DNA of 64,000 nucleotides, taken from NCBI GenBank assembly GCA_017428945.1, contig JAFRPW010000039.1, positions 62,001-126,000 on the forward strand. Reading direction: 5' to 3'. The notes below the pieces were generated by a model. That model was not told the DNA's origin, made no database searches, and saw nothing but the letters and a program-made list of their open reading frames with translations. This document shows, in pieces, positions 17,346 to 24,899 of this stretch (position 1 is its first letter; each line of letters begins with the position of its first letter). The stretch comes from Bacteroidales bacterium. GTDB lineage: Bacteria > Bacteroidota > Bacteroidia > Bacteroidales > UBA932. The position numbers were made by a program, and so were the translations under genes.

Positions 17346-18277
17346 AAAAAAAGATTATTCTTGCAGCAGCAGCTGCAATGCTTCTGACGGCTTGTTCCCC
17401 GGAAATCTACAGGGTATACCTGGATGTGCGCCAGCCGTCGTCATCGGGTTTTAAACTGGCCGGGAAGTCTATGGCCGTGGTATATATGGACGGCCCGCAA
17501 AAGGCAGATTCCTTGCTCTCCGCAGGCGTGGCAGCAAGATTCGCAGAGGCCCTGGAAAAGGATTATTACGGCGGGGAATCGGTTATTGGCATGTACGCAT
17601 GCCCTGCGGCGGACACAATGTCCCTTGATGCCATGCACAGACTTGTCATGGATACCGGGGAAGACGTGGTGTTTGTGGTCAAATCCGTAATAGACAAACC
17701 AGTGACAGGGAAGAACAACCCCTTCCCTAAAGCCACTCATCCGGACTCTGCCTATGTCTATGCCTCAAAGGTCCCTGTGTTTCTGAAGCTGTTTGTATAC
17801 GACAGCATGGACAAGGACGAGGTCAAGTCATTCAAGGGCAGCACGTCCGTCAATGCGGCGGTATTCAACAGCGGAATCATTCCTCAGGAGAACCTTGACC
17901 AGCTGGTGAGTCTCAAGGTGCCGGGCGTGGCTTCGAACAAGATGGGAGAACTCATGTCCAAGTATTTCCTTTCCACCTGGAAGACGGAAACTTTTGCGTT
18001 CTACGGGTTCGATGACCTGGATTCATACAAATGGTTCCAGGCGGTGGGCTGTGTGGAAGAAGGTAAGTTTACCGATGCCATTAAAATCTGGGAGCCCATG
18101 GTGAAGAGCCGTAACAAGTACAAGGCCGCCCATGCGTGCTATAACATGGCCATGGCTTTCTATCTTCTTGGAGACATGCAGCTTGCCTCCAGGTGGCTGG
18201 ATCAGGCGGACAGTCTGGAGAATGTTTCACAGGTTCCCTCCCTTCGAAAAAGGATTGCCAGGAGTTTGGAAAAATGA
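17342..18277 (+). CDS. DUF6340-like lipoprotein
   Basis: A 311-residue predicted lipoprotein with a signal peptide ending LLTAC (Cys18). After the lipobox come EIYRVYLDVRQPSS and a beta-rich region, then a C-terminal helical part (about 235-300: EEGKFTDAIKIWEPMVKSRNKYKAAHACYNMAMAFYLLGDMQLASRWLDQA) that reads as two TPR-like repeats. I recall this layout from the DUF6340 family of Bacteroidales; the function is unknown. It overlaps rimO by four bases. Its last codons carry the -33 element of the pckA promoter. Confidence 0.78.
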   Translation: MKKKIILAAAAAMLLTACSPEIYRVYLDVRQPSSSGFKLAGKSMAVVYMDGPQKADSLLSAGVAARFAEALEKDYYGGESVIGMYACPAADTMSLDAMHRLVMDTGEDVVFVVKSVIDKPVTGKNNPFPKATHPDSAYVYASKVPVFLKLFVYDSMDKDEVKSFKGSTSVNAAVFNSGIIPQENLDQLVSLKVPGVASNKMGELMSKYFLSTWKTETFAFYGFDDLDSYKWFQAVGCVEEGKFTDAIKIWEPMVKSRNKYKAAHACYNMAMAFYLLGDMQLASRWLDQADSLENVSQVPSLRKRIARSLEK

Positions 18278-18296
18278 TGGAAAATGAGTACATTTG
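18265..18296 (+). promoter_or_regulatory. Promoter of pckA (TTTG-20-TACATTTG)
   Basis: TTTG at 18265-18268 and TACATTTG at 18289-18296 are separated by 20 bases, a full match to the Bacteroides consensus. The -33 part lies inside the end of the lipoprotein gene. The leader is about 30 bases. Confidence 0.8.
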
Positions 18297-18331
18297 TAGA
18301 CTTGTTAAAAAACTTTAAAAACTAACATATC

Positions 18332-19948
18332 ATGGCAAACATCAATCTAAGGCAGTACGGCATTACCGGTGTGAAGGAAATCCTTTACAACCCCACGTAC
18401 GAGGTTCTTTACAACGAAGAGACCAAGCCCGGTCTGGAGGGCTTTGACAAAGGTCAGGTAACGGAACTTGGTGCCATCAACGTCATGACCGGCGTTTATA
18501 CCGGCCGTTCTCCCAAAGACAAATACATCGTCTACGACAACACCACCAAGGAAGGCAAGCCCGGTGAAATCTGGTGGACTACTGAAGGCTATCCCAACGA
18601 CAACCACAAGATGTCCGTCGCCACTTGGAAGGCCGTGAAGAAACTTGCCCAGAAGCAGCTCAGCGGCAAGCGCCTTTACGTTGTGGACGGTTTCTGCGGA
18701 ACCCACGCAGACACCCGCATGAAGGTCCGTTTCATCATGGAGGTTGCATGGCAGGCACACTTTGTGACCAACATGTTCATCCGTCCCAAGAACCAGAAAG
18801 AGTTTGACCAGGAGCCTGACTTCGTGGTTTACTGCGCTGCAAAGGCTAAGGTAGACAACTATAAGGAGCTTGGTCTCCGCAGCGAAACCTGCGTTGCATT
18901 CAACGTTACCTCCCGTGAGCAGGTCATCCTCAACACATGGTATGGCGGTGAGATGAAGAAGGGTATGTTCTCAATGATGAACTACTATCTCCCTCTCAAG
19001 GGCATTGCAGCCATGCACTGCTCCGCCAACACCGATATGAACGGCGAGAATACCGCCATCTTCTTCGGCCTCTCCGGTACCGGCAAGACCACCCTTTCCA
19101 CAGACCCCAAGCGCCTCCTCATCGGTGACGACGAGCACGGCTGGGACAACAAGGGCGTCTTCAACTTCGAGGGCGGCTGCTATGCAAAGGTCATCAAGCT
19201 TGACAAAGAGTCCGAACCCGATATCTACAACGCCATCCGCAGGGATGCCCTCCTTGAGAACGTAACCGTAGACAAGGACGGCAAGATAGACTTCAACGAC
19301 AAGAGTGTCACTGAGAACACCCGCGTCAGCTATCCTATCTATCACATTGAGAAGATTGTCCGTCCGGACAGCCACGGACCCGCAGCCAAACAGGTCATCT
19401 TCCTCAGCGCAGATGCATTCGGAGTCCTTCCTCCCGTTTCCATCCTCACCCCTGAGCAGACCAAGTACTACTTCCTCTCCGGCTTCACCGCCAAGCTTGC
19501 AGGTACAGAGCGCGGCATCACCGAGCCCACTCCCACCTTCAGCGCCTGCTTCGGCCAGGCTTTCCTGGAGCTCCATCCCACCAAGTACGCAGAGGAACTG
19601 GTGAAGAAGATGAAAAAGAGCGGTGCCAAGGCATACCTTGTGAACACCGGCTGGAACGGTACCGGAAAGCGCATCAGCATCCGTGACACCCGCGGCATCA
19701 TCGACGCCATCCTGAACGGTGCAATTGACAAGGCTCCCACCAAGGTTATCCCTTACTTCAACTTCACCGTCCCCACCAAGCTGGAAGGTGTTGACACCGG
19801 AATCCTTGACCCTCGCGACACCTACAAGAACGCCGCAGAGTGGGAAGAGAAGGCCAAAGACCTCGCAGGCCGCTTCATCAAGAACTTCCACAAGTATGAG
19901 AGCAACCGCGCCGGCAAGGCCCTTGTAAAGGCTGGTCCCAAGCTCTAA
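18332..19948 (+). CDS. pckA: Phosphoenolpyruvate carboxykinase (ATP)
   Basis: A 538-residue ATP-dependent PEPCK that interconverts oxaloacetate and phosphoenolpyruvate; in gut Bacteroidales it often runs in the carboxylating direction on the succinate route. Motifs: TGRSPKDKY (substrate-binding Arg), the kinase-1a P-loop [11 protein letters not shown] near residue 244, [10 protein letters not shown] (metal-binding Asp pair) and NTRVSYPI. The length is normal. It is transcribed alone from its own strong promoter and ends at a double hairpin. Codon use is biased toward C-ending codons, like gap and other highly expressed genes here. Confidence 0.97.
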   Translation: MANINLRQYGITGVKEILYNPTYEVLYNEETKPGLEGFDKGQVTELGAINVMTGVYTGRSPKDKYIVYDNTTKEGKPGEIWWTTEGYPNDNHKMSVATWKAVKKLAQKQLSGKRLYVVDGFCGTHADTRMKVRFIMEVAWQAHFVTNMFIRPKNQKEFDQEPDFVVYCAAKAKVDNYKELGLRSETCVAFNVTSREQVILNTWYGGEMKKGMFSMMNYYLPLKGIAAMHCSANTDMNGENTAIFFGLSGTGKTTLSTDPKRLLIGDDEHGWDNKGVFNFEGGCYAKVIKLDKESEPDIYNAIRRDALLENVTVDKDGKIDFNDKSVTENTRVSYPIYHIEKIVRPDSHGPAAKQVIFLSADAFGVLPPVSILTPEQTKYYFLSGFTAKLAGTERGITEPTPTFSACFGQAFLELHPTKYAEELVKKMKKSGAKAYLVNTGWNGTGKRISIRDTRGIIDAILNGAIDKAPTKVIPYFNFTVPTKLEGVDTGILDPRDTYKNAAEWEEKAKDLAGRFIKNFHKYESNRAGKALVKAGPKL

Positions 19949-19970
19949 GTCGCTTATTACTTGACAGAAT

Positions 19971-20004
19971 GTAAAAGGTTCGGTTTTTTTGACCGAACCT
20001 TTTA
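19971..20004 (+). terminator. Hairpin 1 downstream of pckA
   Basis: A perfect 13-bp stem (GTAAAAGGTTCGG with its complement) surrounds a T-rich 8-base loop. It lies between convergent genes and could act in both directions. Confidence 0.7.
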
Positions 20005-20032
20005 CGTTATATGCCATGTATGGCCGTTATGT

Positions 20033-20067
20033 GTAAATGGTTCGGCCATTTTTACCGAACCTTTTAC
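20033..20067 (-). terminator. Hairpin 2, near-copy of hairpin 1, downstream of the acyltransferase gene
   Basis: The stem is the same as hairpin 1 except for one mismatched base (GTAAATGGTTCGG against the same complement). It sits 3 bases after the minus-strand stop and may serve that gene while hairpin 1 serves pckA. Confidence 0.6.
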
Positions 20068-20070
20068 AAT

Positions 20071-20985
20071 TTATGGTTTATGCCAGGTTATGGCCAGGCA
20101 GTCGTAGAAGATGCCATAGGAGAATAGGAACCAGACCACGAGTATGATGGCAAGCCACCATGGAAGGAAAATGAATCCCAGAATAGCGTATATCAGGAAC
20201 AGGATCGGTTCCATGAGGAGTTTCACCAGGAAGCGGACGCTGTTGCAGAAGGCCTTGTCCTTGATTTTGCGGCAAAGGATTTCTGCGGTTAGCCACATGG
20301 GAAGGCTGAGGATGGCGGATACGGGCCAGAAGGGGAGGAGCCACCAGCGGTAGTGCCACTGGGGCGCTTCGTGGAATACCAGGCCGGCCATCTTCTCGTG
20401 AAGGTTCTCCAGGATCTGCTTTTCGTCCATTTCCGGGTCAATCTCCAATGCCGGGCCGTAAACAAGTTCTACAGCGCTTCTGTAGCGGTAGAAATGGGCG
20501 TAATTGATTCCGGTGGGGACAATGTATGTCTTGCGGGTCTTTGCGCTTCTGAGGGCAATTCTGGCTATTCCTTTTCTAAGAGGCTGAACTTCACGTCCGG
20601 GGGTGTGGGTTCCTTCCGGGAACATGCAGAACGGGACGCCGTGGTCAAGGGTGTCTTCAACCTCGTCAAAGGTGCCGTAGCTCTGTCTCAGAGTCTCAAG
20701 ACCATCTCTCTGGCGGGCCATGGGAAGTATCTTCAGGAAGCGCAGGGCCTTGCCTGCCTTGCGGAAGATATCGGCCCTGGCGCCAAATACAGTCCGGTCC
20801 TTGCGGCTCTGCAGCACCACCAGCGCATCCATGAGGGTGTTGGTATGGTTGGGAGACAAAAGCACGGCGCCATCTTCAGGGATGGAGCCTTTCACTTTCA
20901 CACGTCCGTAACTTTCCCTTGTGCAATAATCCACATAGGGCCTCAGGAAAGCGTACCAGCGGTCGCGTTGCCAAATCTTAGCCAT
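20071..20985 (-). CDS. PlsC-like 1-acylglycerol-3-phosphate acyltransferase
   Basis: A 304-residue membrane acyltransferase. The catalytic HX4D motif is NHTNTLMD at about residues 45-52 and the glycerol-phosphate-binding motif is FPEGTHTPG near 115. The C-terminal third has strongly hydrophobic segments (WWLLPFWPVSAILSLPMWL, LLMEPILFLIYAILGFIFLPWWLAIILVVWFLF), more membrane helices than simple PlsC. It may acylate lysophosphatidate or another acceptor; the substrate is unproven. It overlaps the upstream transporter gene by 8 bases and is last in a three-gene minus-strand unit. Confidence 0.87.
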   Translation of the reverse strand: MAKIWQRDRWYAFLRPYVDYCTRESYGRVKVKGSIPEDGAVLLSPNHTNTLMDALVVLQSRKDRTVFGARADIFRKAGKALRFLKILPMARQRDGLETLRQSYGTFDEVEDTLDHGVPFCMFPEGTHTPGREVQPLRKGIARIALRSAKTRKTYIVPTGINYAHFYRYRSAVELVYGPALEIDPEMDEKQILENLHEKMAGLVFHEAPQWHYRWWLLPFWPVSAILSLPMWLTAEILCRKIKDKAFCNSVRFLVKLLMEPILFLIYAILGFIFLPWWLAIILVVWFLFSYGIFYDCLAITWHKP

Positions 20986-21928
20986 TGTTTTTCCTGGAAA
21001 GGTTGAATATTGTTGCTACCGTAAGGCCGGATATGATGTGCCAGATGCCCCACCATGCCGTGATCACAAGCATGCCTCCGTGAGGAGGGAAGTTGGCGAA
21101 CAGTCTGGTTCCAAGCATGAGGGCAAGGCCAAGGCCGGAATTCTGGATGCCGGTCTCAATGGTGAGTGTCCTGCGGTCGCGGAAGGGAATCTTTGCTATG
21201 GTACCGACAGAATAACCAATGCAGAGAGCCAGGAGGTTATGTATCAGAACAACAAGGAATATGTACTTCACGCACTGGAGGAATGCTGCCATGTTGCTTC
21301 TGAAGCTGAGGATTACCATAGCGAAGAAGAACAGGATGGAAATCCACTGCAGGGGCTTCTTGAGGGCGTTTGCCACCTTGGGAAGGTACTGTGAGCAGAG
21401 GATGCCCAGTGTGAGCGGAATGCCAAGCAGGATGAAGATGGTTTTGAAAACATCCCACAGGGGAATAACCAGGCGGGGAACATCTGCCGCCACTGCCGCC
21501 GTGTTCAGATAGAGATTGCCCCAGAGCCAGAAGTTGAACGGGGTCATCAGTATTGCCAGGGCAGTAGAGATGGCTGTAAGCGATACGGAAAGCTCTACAT
21601 TCGCCTTTCCCAGCGAGGACATGAAGTTGGAGATGTTTCCGCCGGGGCAGGCTGCCACCAGGATCATGCCAAGTCCCATCATGGGCGATATCCAGCTGCC
21701 GAACAGGATTGCCAGTCCGCAGGTGAACGCTGGCAGCAGAATAAGCTGGCACAGCATACCCAGGAGTACTGATTTTGGTTTTTTGAAGACGTCGACGAAC
21801 ATCCTGGGCTTTATTCCCAGGGCTACGCCGAACATGACGAAAGCCAGGACGATGTTGATTGTGTTCATTCCTCCGGCATTGAGCTGGACTTCAATGCTGT
21901 CAATAGCGGAGATTGTCTCTTGTGTCAT
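20978..21928 (-). CDS. Bile acid:sodium symporter (BASS) family transporter
   Basis: A 316-residue inner-membrane protein with about nine or ten hydrophobic helices (TINIVLAFVMFGVALGI, LLGMLCQLILLPAFTCGLAILF, WISILFFFAMVILSF). The family signature PGGNISNFMSSLGKANVELSVSLTA and the crossing-helix motif ETGIQNSGLGLAL are both clear. BASS proteins take up organic acids with sodium; bile acid as substrate is only a family name. It starts 11 bases after the metallo-hydrolase gene and overlaps the acyltransferase gene by 8 bases. Confidence 0.9.
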   Translation of the reverse strand: MTQETISAIDSIEVQLNAGGMNTINIVLAFVMFGVALGIKPRMFVDVFKKPKSVLLGMLCQLILLPAFTCGLAILFGSWISPMMGLGMILVAACPGGNISNFMSSLGKANVELSVSLTAISTALAILMTPFNFWLWGNLYLNTAAVAADVPRLVIPLWDVFKTIFILLGIPLTLGILCSQYLPKVANALKKPLQWISILFFFAMVILSFRSNMAAFLQCVKYIFLVVLIHNLLALCIGYSVGTIAKIPFRDRRTLTIETGIQNSGLGLALMLGTRLFANFPPHGGMLVITAWWGIWHIISGLTVATIFNLSRKNNG

Positions 21929-21939
21929 AGGTTATGGTT

Positions 21940-22821
21940 TTAATCGTTAATAGTCAGTCCGTCATATGCCGGCTGCACGGCAGGGGGCAGGTCACGGCAA
22001 AAATCCCTGTGGCAGGGGAATGTATGGCTCAGGTGCGTCAGCCATGTATGTTTTGGGCCGATGCGCTCCGCCAGCTCCAGAGCCTCCTCCAGCGAGAAGT
22101 GGGAGTGGTGCGGCTTGTAGCCCACCGTATTCAGTGTCAAGTGTTCCAGCCCGGTCAGTTTGTCCATTTCCTCTTCCGGTAAACGGCTCATGTCCGTAAT
22201 GTAAGCGATATTGCCAAAGCGGAAGCCAAGTACGGGCATATCGTCGTGGAAACCGCGTATGGGGACGACATTTGCCCCCTGATGCGGCGCTTCCAGTATG
22301 GCGTTGTCCGATGCCTCCAGGCTGCCGTCAGGCTTCCTGTAGAAATAACCCACGTCGTGCACCCATTCCAGCTCTCCGGAATCCTTGTTTGAATCTACCC
22401 TGAAGGGTTTTTCGTCAATAAGGTGGATATGCCATTCCGGCGCGCCGGGGTACTTGTGCTCTGCAAATGCGTAAGCGTAGTCGTTCCTGAGGGTTTTAAG
22501 CACCCTTTCCTCGCAGAAAATCTCTGCGGCTTTCCTGTCGATGTAGTTGAGCGAGCGCACATCGTCAAGGCCTCCTGTGTGGTCCTTGTGGTTGTGGGTA
22601 AGGAGTATTGCATCCAGGTGGCTTACGCCTGCGGCAAGCATCTGGGCCCTGAAGTCTGGCCCTGCATCTATCAGGATGGACAGCCCGTCCATACGGACAA
22701 GAGCGGAGCTTCGGAGCCTCTTGTCCCGGGGATCCGTGCTCTGGCATTTGGCGCACTTGCAACCTATAATTGGCACCCCCTGCGAGGTCCCGGTTCCAAG
22801 AAATGTGAGCTCAACCGACAT
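21940..22821 (-). CDS. Metallo-beta-lactamase-fold hydrolase, PhnP-like
   Basis: A 293-residue MBL-fold enzyme. The metal motif THNHKDHTGG (HXHXDH) is at about residues 75-84, with DAGPDFR before it and HHSHFSLEEALELA plus THLSH near the end. The N-terminal GTGTSQGVPIIGCKCAKC segment with paired cysteines is the mark of the PhnP/YycJ-like branch, where such proteins cleave cyclic phosphodiesters. The exact substrate is unknown. It is first in the operon with the BASS transporter and acyltransferase genes. Confidence 0.88.
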   Translation of the reverse strand: MSVELTFLGTGTSQGVPIIGCKCAKCQSTDPRDKRLRSSALVRMDGLSILIDAGPDFRAQMLAAGVSHLDAILLTHNHKDHTGGLDDVRSLNYIDRKAAEIFCEERVLKTLRNDYAYAFAEHKYPGAPEWHIHLIDEKPFRVDSNKDSGELEWVHDVGYFYRKPDGSLEASDNAILEAPHQGANVVPIRGFHDDMPVLGFRFGNIAYITDMSRLPEEEMDKLTGLEHLTLNTVGYKPHHSHFSLEEALELAERIGPKHTWLTHLSHTFPCHRDFCRDLPPAVQPAYDGLTIND

Positions 22822-22834
22822 GTAACAAAAATGT

Positions 22835-22866
22835 TAAATAATAAAACAAAAATGTTTTATTATTTA
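22835..22866 (-). terminator. A/T-rich 14-bp hairpin at the end of mtaB
   Basis: The 14-bp perfect stem 22835-22848/22853-22866 with a 4-base loop overlaps the mtaB stop. On the minus strand it is followed by an AACATTTTTG tract. It may end the tamB-rsmI-mtaB transcript, though the stem is almost all A-T pairs. Confidence 0.45.
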
Positions 22867-24195
22867 TATATAAATATCTTGCACCGTATTAACCAGCGCC
22901 TTGTCATAATTCTTCTCAACCCGGATGTAATTTCCGGTGTATCCGCCCATCATGCCATTCTTTACGGAAGATTCCCACAGGACCTTCTCCGGAAGTCCTT
23001 TCTGAGAGTCCATAAACTCCTGGTGAAGCTCTTTGCAAAGCTCTTCCAGGGCGGCAACTCTTTCTGTCTTTATCGAGTCCTGTACCTGGTCCGGCCAAGT
23101 AGCGGCGCGGGTGCCGGGACGGCGTGAATAAGGGAAAACATGGATGAAAGCAGGGCGTATTTCGCGGAGGAAACGCACTGTCTCCAGGAACAGTTCTTCC
23201 GTTTCTCCGGGAAGCCCCACAATCACGTCGATGCCGAAGAAGACAGCGCTTTCCCCGGGCTTTTCCATCGCCCTGCGGATGTACTCTATCCGGCTTTTGA
23301 AAAGGGCGGTGTCGTATCTTCTGCCTACTTTTCGCAGAAGTGAGTCGCTTCCGCTCTGCAGCGGAATGTGGAAGTGCCTGCAGAACTTGGTGCCGGATGC
23401 AATCCAGTCTACAATCTCTTCCGTAATCAGATTGGGCTCTATGGACGATATCCTGTAGCGCTCGATGCCCTCCACCTCGTTTAGCGCCTTCAGAAGGTCC
23501 AGAAAGCTTTCCCCGGTGCCGCGTCCGAAGTCTCCGGTGTTCACTCCGGTGAGGACAATCTCCTTTATGCCCTTTGCGGCTATCTCCCGGGCCATTTTCA
23601 CAACTTCGCACACCGGGATGCTGCGGCTTCGTCCACGTGCATAGGGGACCGTGCAGTACGCACAGAAATTGTCGCATCCGTCCTGCACCTTCAGGAAGCT
23701 TCTTGTCCTTTCCCCGCTGGAGTACGCCCCGAAAACATCCGAGGATCCGGAGGGTACACCATCCTGAAACTCCGGCTGTGCCGGCCCCTCCCATAAATGG
23801 GCCCCTCCCTCTAAGCCGAGGGTGGCATTGTTTCCGGACAGTGTACCCTCCGGATCCTCCACGGACTCACGCACATTCGTTACCAGACAGGCTTTCTCCT
23901 TGGCGCCAAACACTTTCCAGACGCCTCCAATGGCCTGAAGCTGCTCTTTACGTAGCTCTGCATAACAACCTGTAACAACAATCTTTGCGTTGGGCGCAGC
24001 TTTGTGGGCGCGGCGGATGTAGTTGCGGGATTTCTTCTCTGCGGTTTCAGTGACTGCGCAGGTGTTCACAAGGTATACGTCGGCTACGCCGCTCCACGGA
24101 ACCACCTCCCATCCTGCGTCCAGGAAGGAGCGCTCCCAGGTGGAAGTCTCTGCATAATTCAGCTTGCAGCCAAGGGTTGTGAACGCTATCTTCAT
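22864..24195 (-). CDS. mtaB: tRNA t6A37 methylthiotransferase MtaB
   Basis: A 443-residue radical SAM methylthiotransferase that converts t6A37 to ms2t6A37 in tRNAs reading ANN codons. The N-terminal domain has LGCKLNYAE, NTCAVTETAEKKSR and VTGCYAE. The radical SAM cluster motif is CDNFCAYC in VQDGCDNFCAYCTVPYARGRSRS. The start is set at MKIAFTTLGCK, which overlaps the RsmI-like gene by four bases; the frame upstream lies inside that gene. Residues 113-152, in the linker between the domains, come from a palindromic insertion (23741-23859) and read as low-homology sequence. The TsaD enzyme that makes its t6A substrate is encoded nearby at 31023. Confidence 0.95.
   Translation of the reverse strand: MKIAFTTLGCKLNYAETSTWERSFLDAGWEVVPWSGVADVYLVNTCAVTETAEKKSRNYIRRAHKAAPNAKIVVTGCYAELRKEQLQAIGGVWKVFGAKEKACLVTNVRESVEDPEGTLSGNNATLGLEGGAHLWEGPAQPEFQDGVPSGSSDVFGAYSSGERTRSFLKVQDGCDNFCAYCTVPYARGRSRSIPVCEVVKMAREIAAKGIKEIVLTGVNTGDFGRGTGESFLDLLKALNEVEGIERYRISSIEPNLITEEIVDWIASGTKFCRHFHIPLQSGSDSLLRKVGRRYDTALFKSRIEYIRRAMEKPGESAVFFGIDVIVGLPGETEELFLETVRFLREIRPAFIHVFPYSRRPGTRAATWPDQVQDSIKTERVAALEELCKELHQEFMDSQKGLPEKVLWESSVKNGMMGGYTGNYIRVEKNYDKALVNTVQDIYI
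23741..23859 (-). repeat. Intragenic palindromic insertion, copy B
   Basis: Perfect 19-bp inverted arms (23741-23759 and 23841-23859) enclose 81 bases. On the minus strand the inside contains GCCACCCTCGGC, then TTAGAGGGAGGGGCCCAT, then ATGGGAGGGG (23784-23826). This is the same core as copy A at 45621-45669, although the arms are unrelated. It is in frame within mtaB and adds the linker sequence EDPEGTL to GVPSGSSD. Confidence 0.8.
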
Positions 24196-24899
24196 ACGGC
24201 CTGGAATATAAACACGCAGGGGCGTTTGCCTATGCTGAAATCTTTCTGTTTCTTCCACTCCGTCACAGTGAGTGTCCTGATAAACTGGTCCGGGCAGGTG
24301 ATGTTTGCAGCTATGCAGAGCCGGGTCTCTCCGGACAGCACCGACAGCATGTCCTGGAACAGGGAATCGTTCCTGTATGGCGTCTCTATGAGGATCTGGC
24401 TCTGGCCGCGGGAGCGTTTTTCGAGGGTTTTGAGGGCTCCCCGGCGCTCCTCGGTCTTTGCCGGGATGTAGCCCACGAAGGCGAAGCTTTGACCGTCCAG
24501 GCCGGATGACATGAGGGCCATCATAAGGGAAGAGGGCCCCACAAAGGGCACTACGTCTATCCCATGCCTGTGGCAGAGGGCAACGAGGCGTGCCCCGGGA
24601 TCCGCTACCGCCGGCAGCCCGGCCTCTGAGATGAGACCTACGTTCCTGCCGTCGTTGAAGAGCTTAACCAGTTCCTGAACTTCCTTGTCCGTAGTGTGCT
24701 CGTTGAGCTGGTGGAACTCAAGATCCTGGATGTGGCCTTTAAGGCCGGCCGACGACAGGAAGCGCCTGGCTGTACGCACTTCCTCCACCACAAAGCAGGT
24801 GAGGGAAGGAAGGAACCCCAGCACGGGTGCAGGAAGCACCTCGGAAGGGGCGCCGTCTCCAAGGGGGGAGGGTATGAGATAGAGTTTGCCTTTTGTCAT
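24192..24899 (-). CDS. RsmI-like SAM-dependent methyltransferase (tetrapyrrole methylase fold)
   Basis: A 235-residue protein of the RsmI/tetrapyrrole methylase superfamily, likely acting on rRNA. Motifs: LYLIPSPLGD at the start (in place of LYVVATPIGN), NVGLISEAGLPAVADPGARLV (SAM loop) and VVPFVGPSSLMMALMSSGLDGQSFAFVGYIP. It lacks the extra C-terminal domain of E. coli RsmI and belongs to the shorter variant common in Bacteroidetes, so the exact methylated base is not certain. It overlaps tamB by four bases and mtaB by four bases. Confidence 0.88.
   Translation of the reverse strand: MTKGKLYLIPSPLGDGAPSEVLPAPVLGFLPSLTCFVVEEVRTARRFLSSAGLKGHIQDLEFHQLNEHTTDKEVQELVKLFNDGRNVGLISEAGLPAVADPGARLVALCHRHGIDVVPFVGPSSLMMALMSSGLDGQSFAFVGYIPAKTEERRGALKTLEKRSRGQSQILIETPYRNDSLFQDMLSVLSGETRLCIAANITCPDQFIRTLTVTEWKKQKDFSIGKRPCVFIFQAV

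Noticed and set aside
18971-20017. 348-codon open frame antisense to pckA
   Set aside because: Its open state follows from the strong C-ending codon bias of pckA; the protein has no family features and it would cross the terminator.
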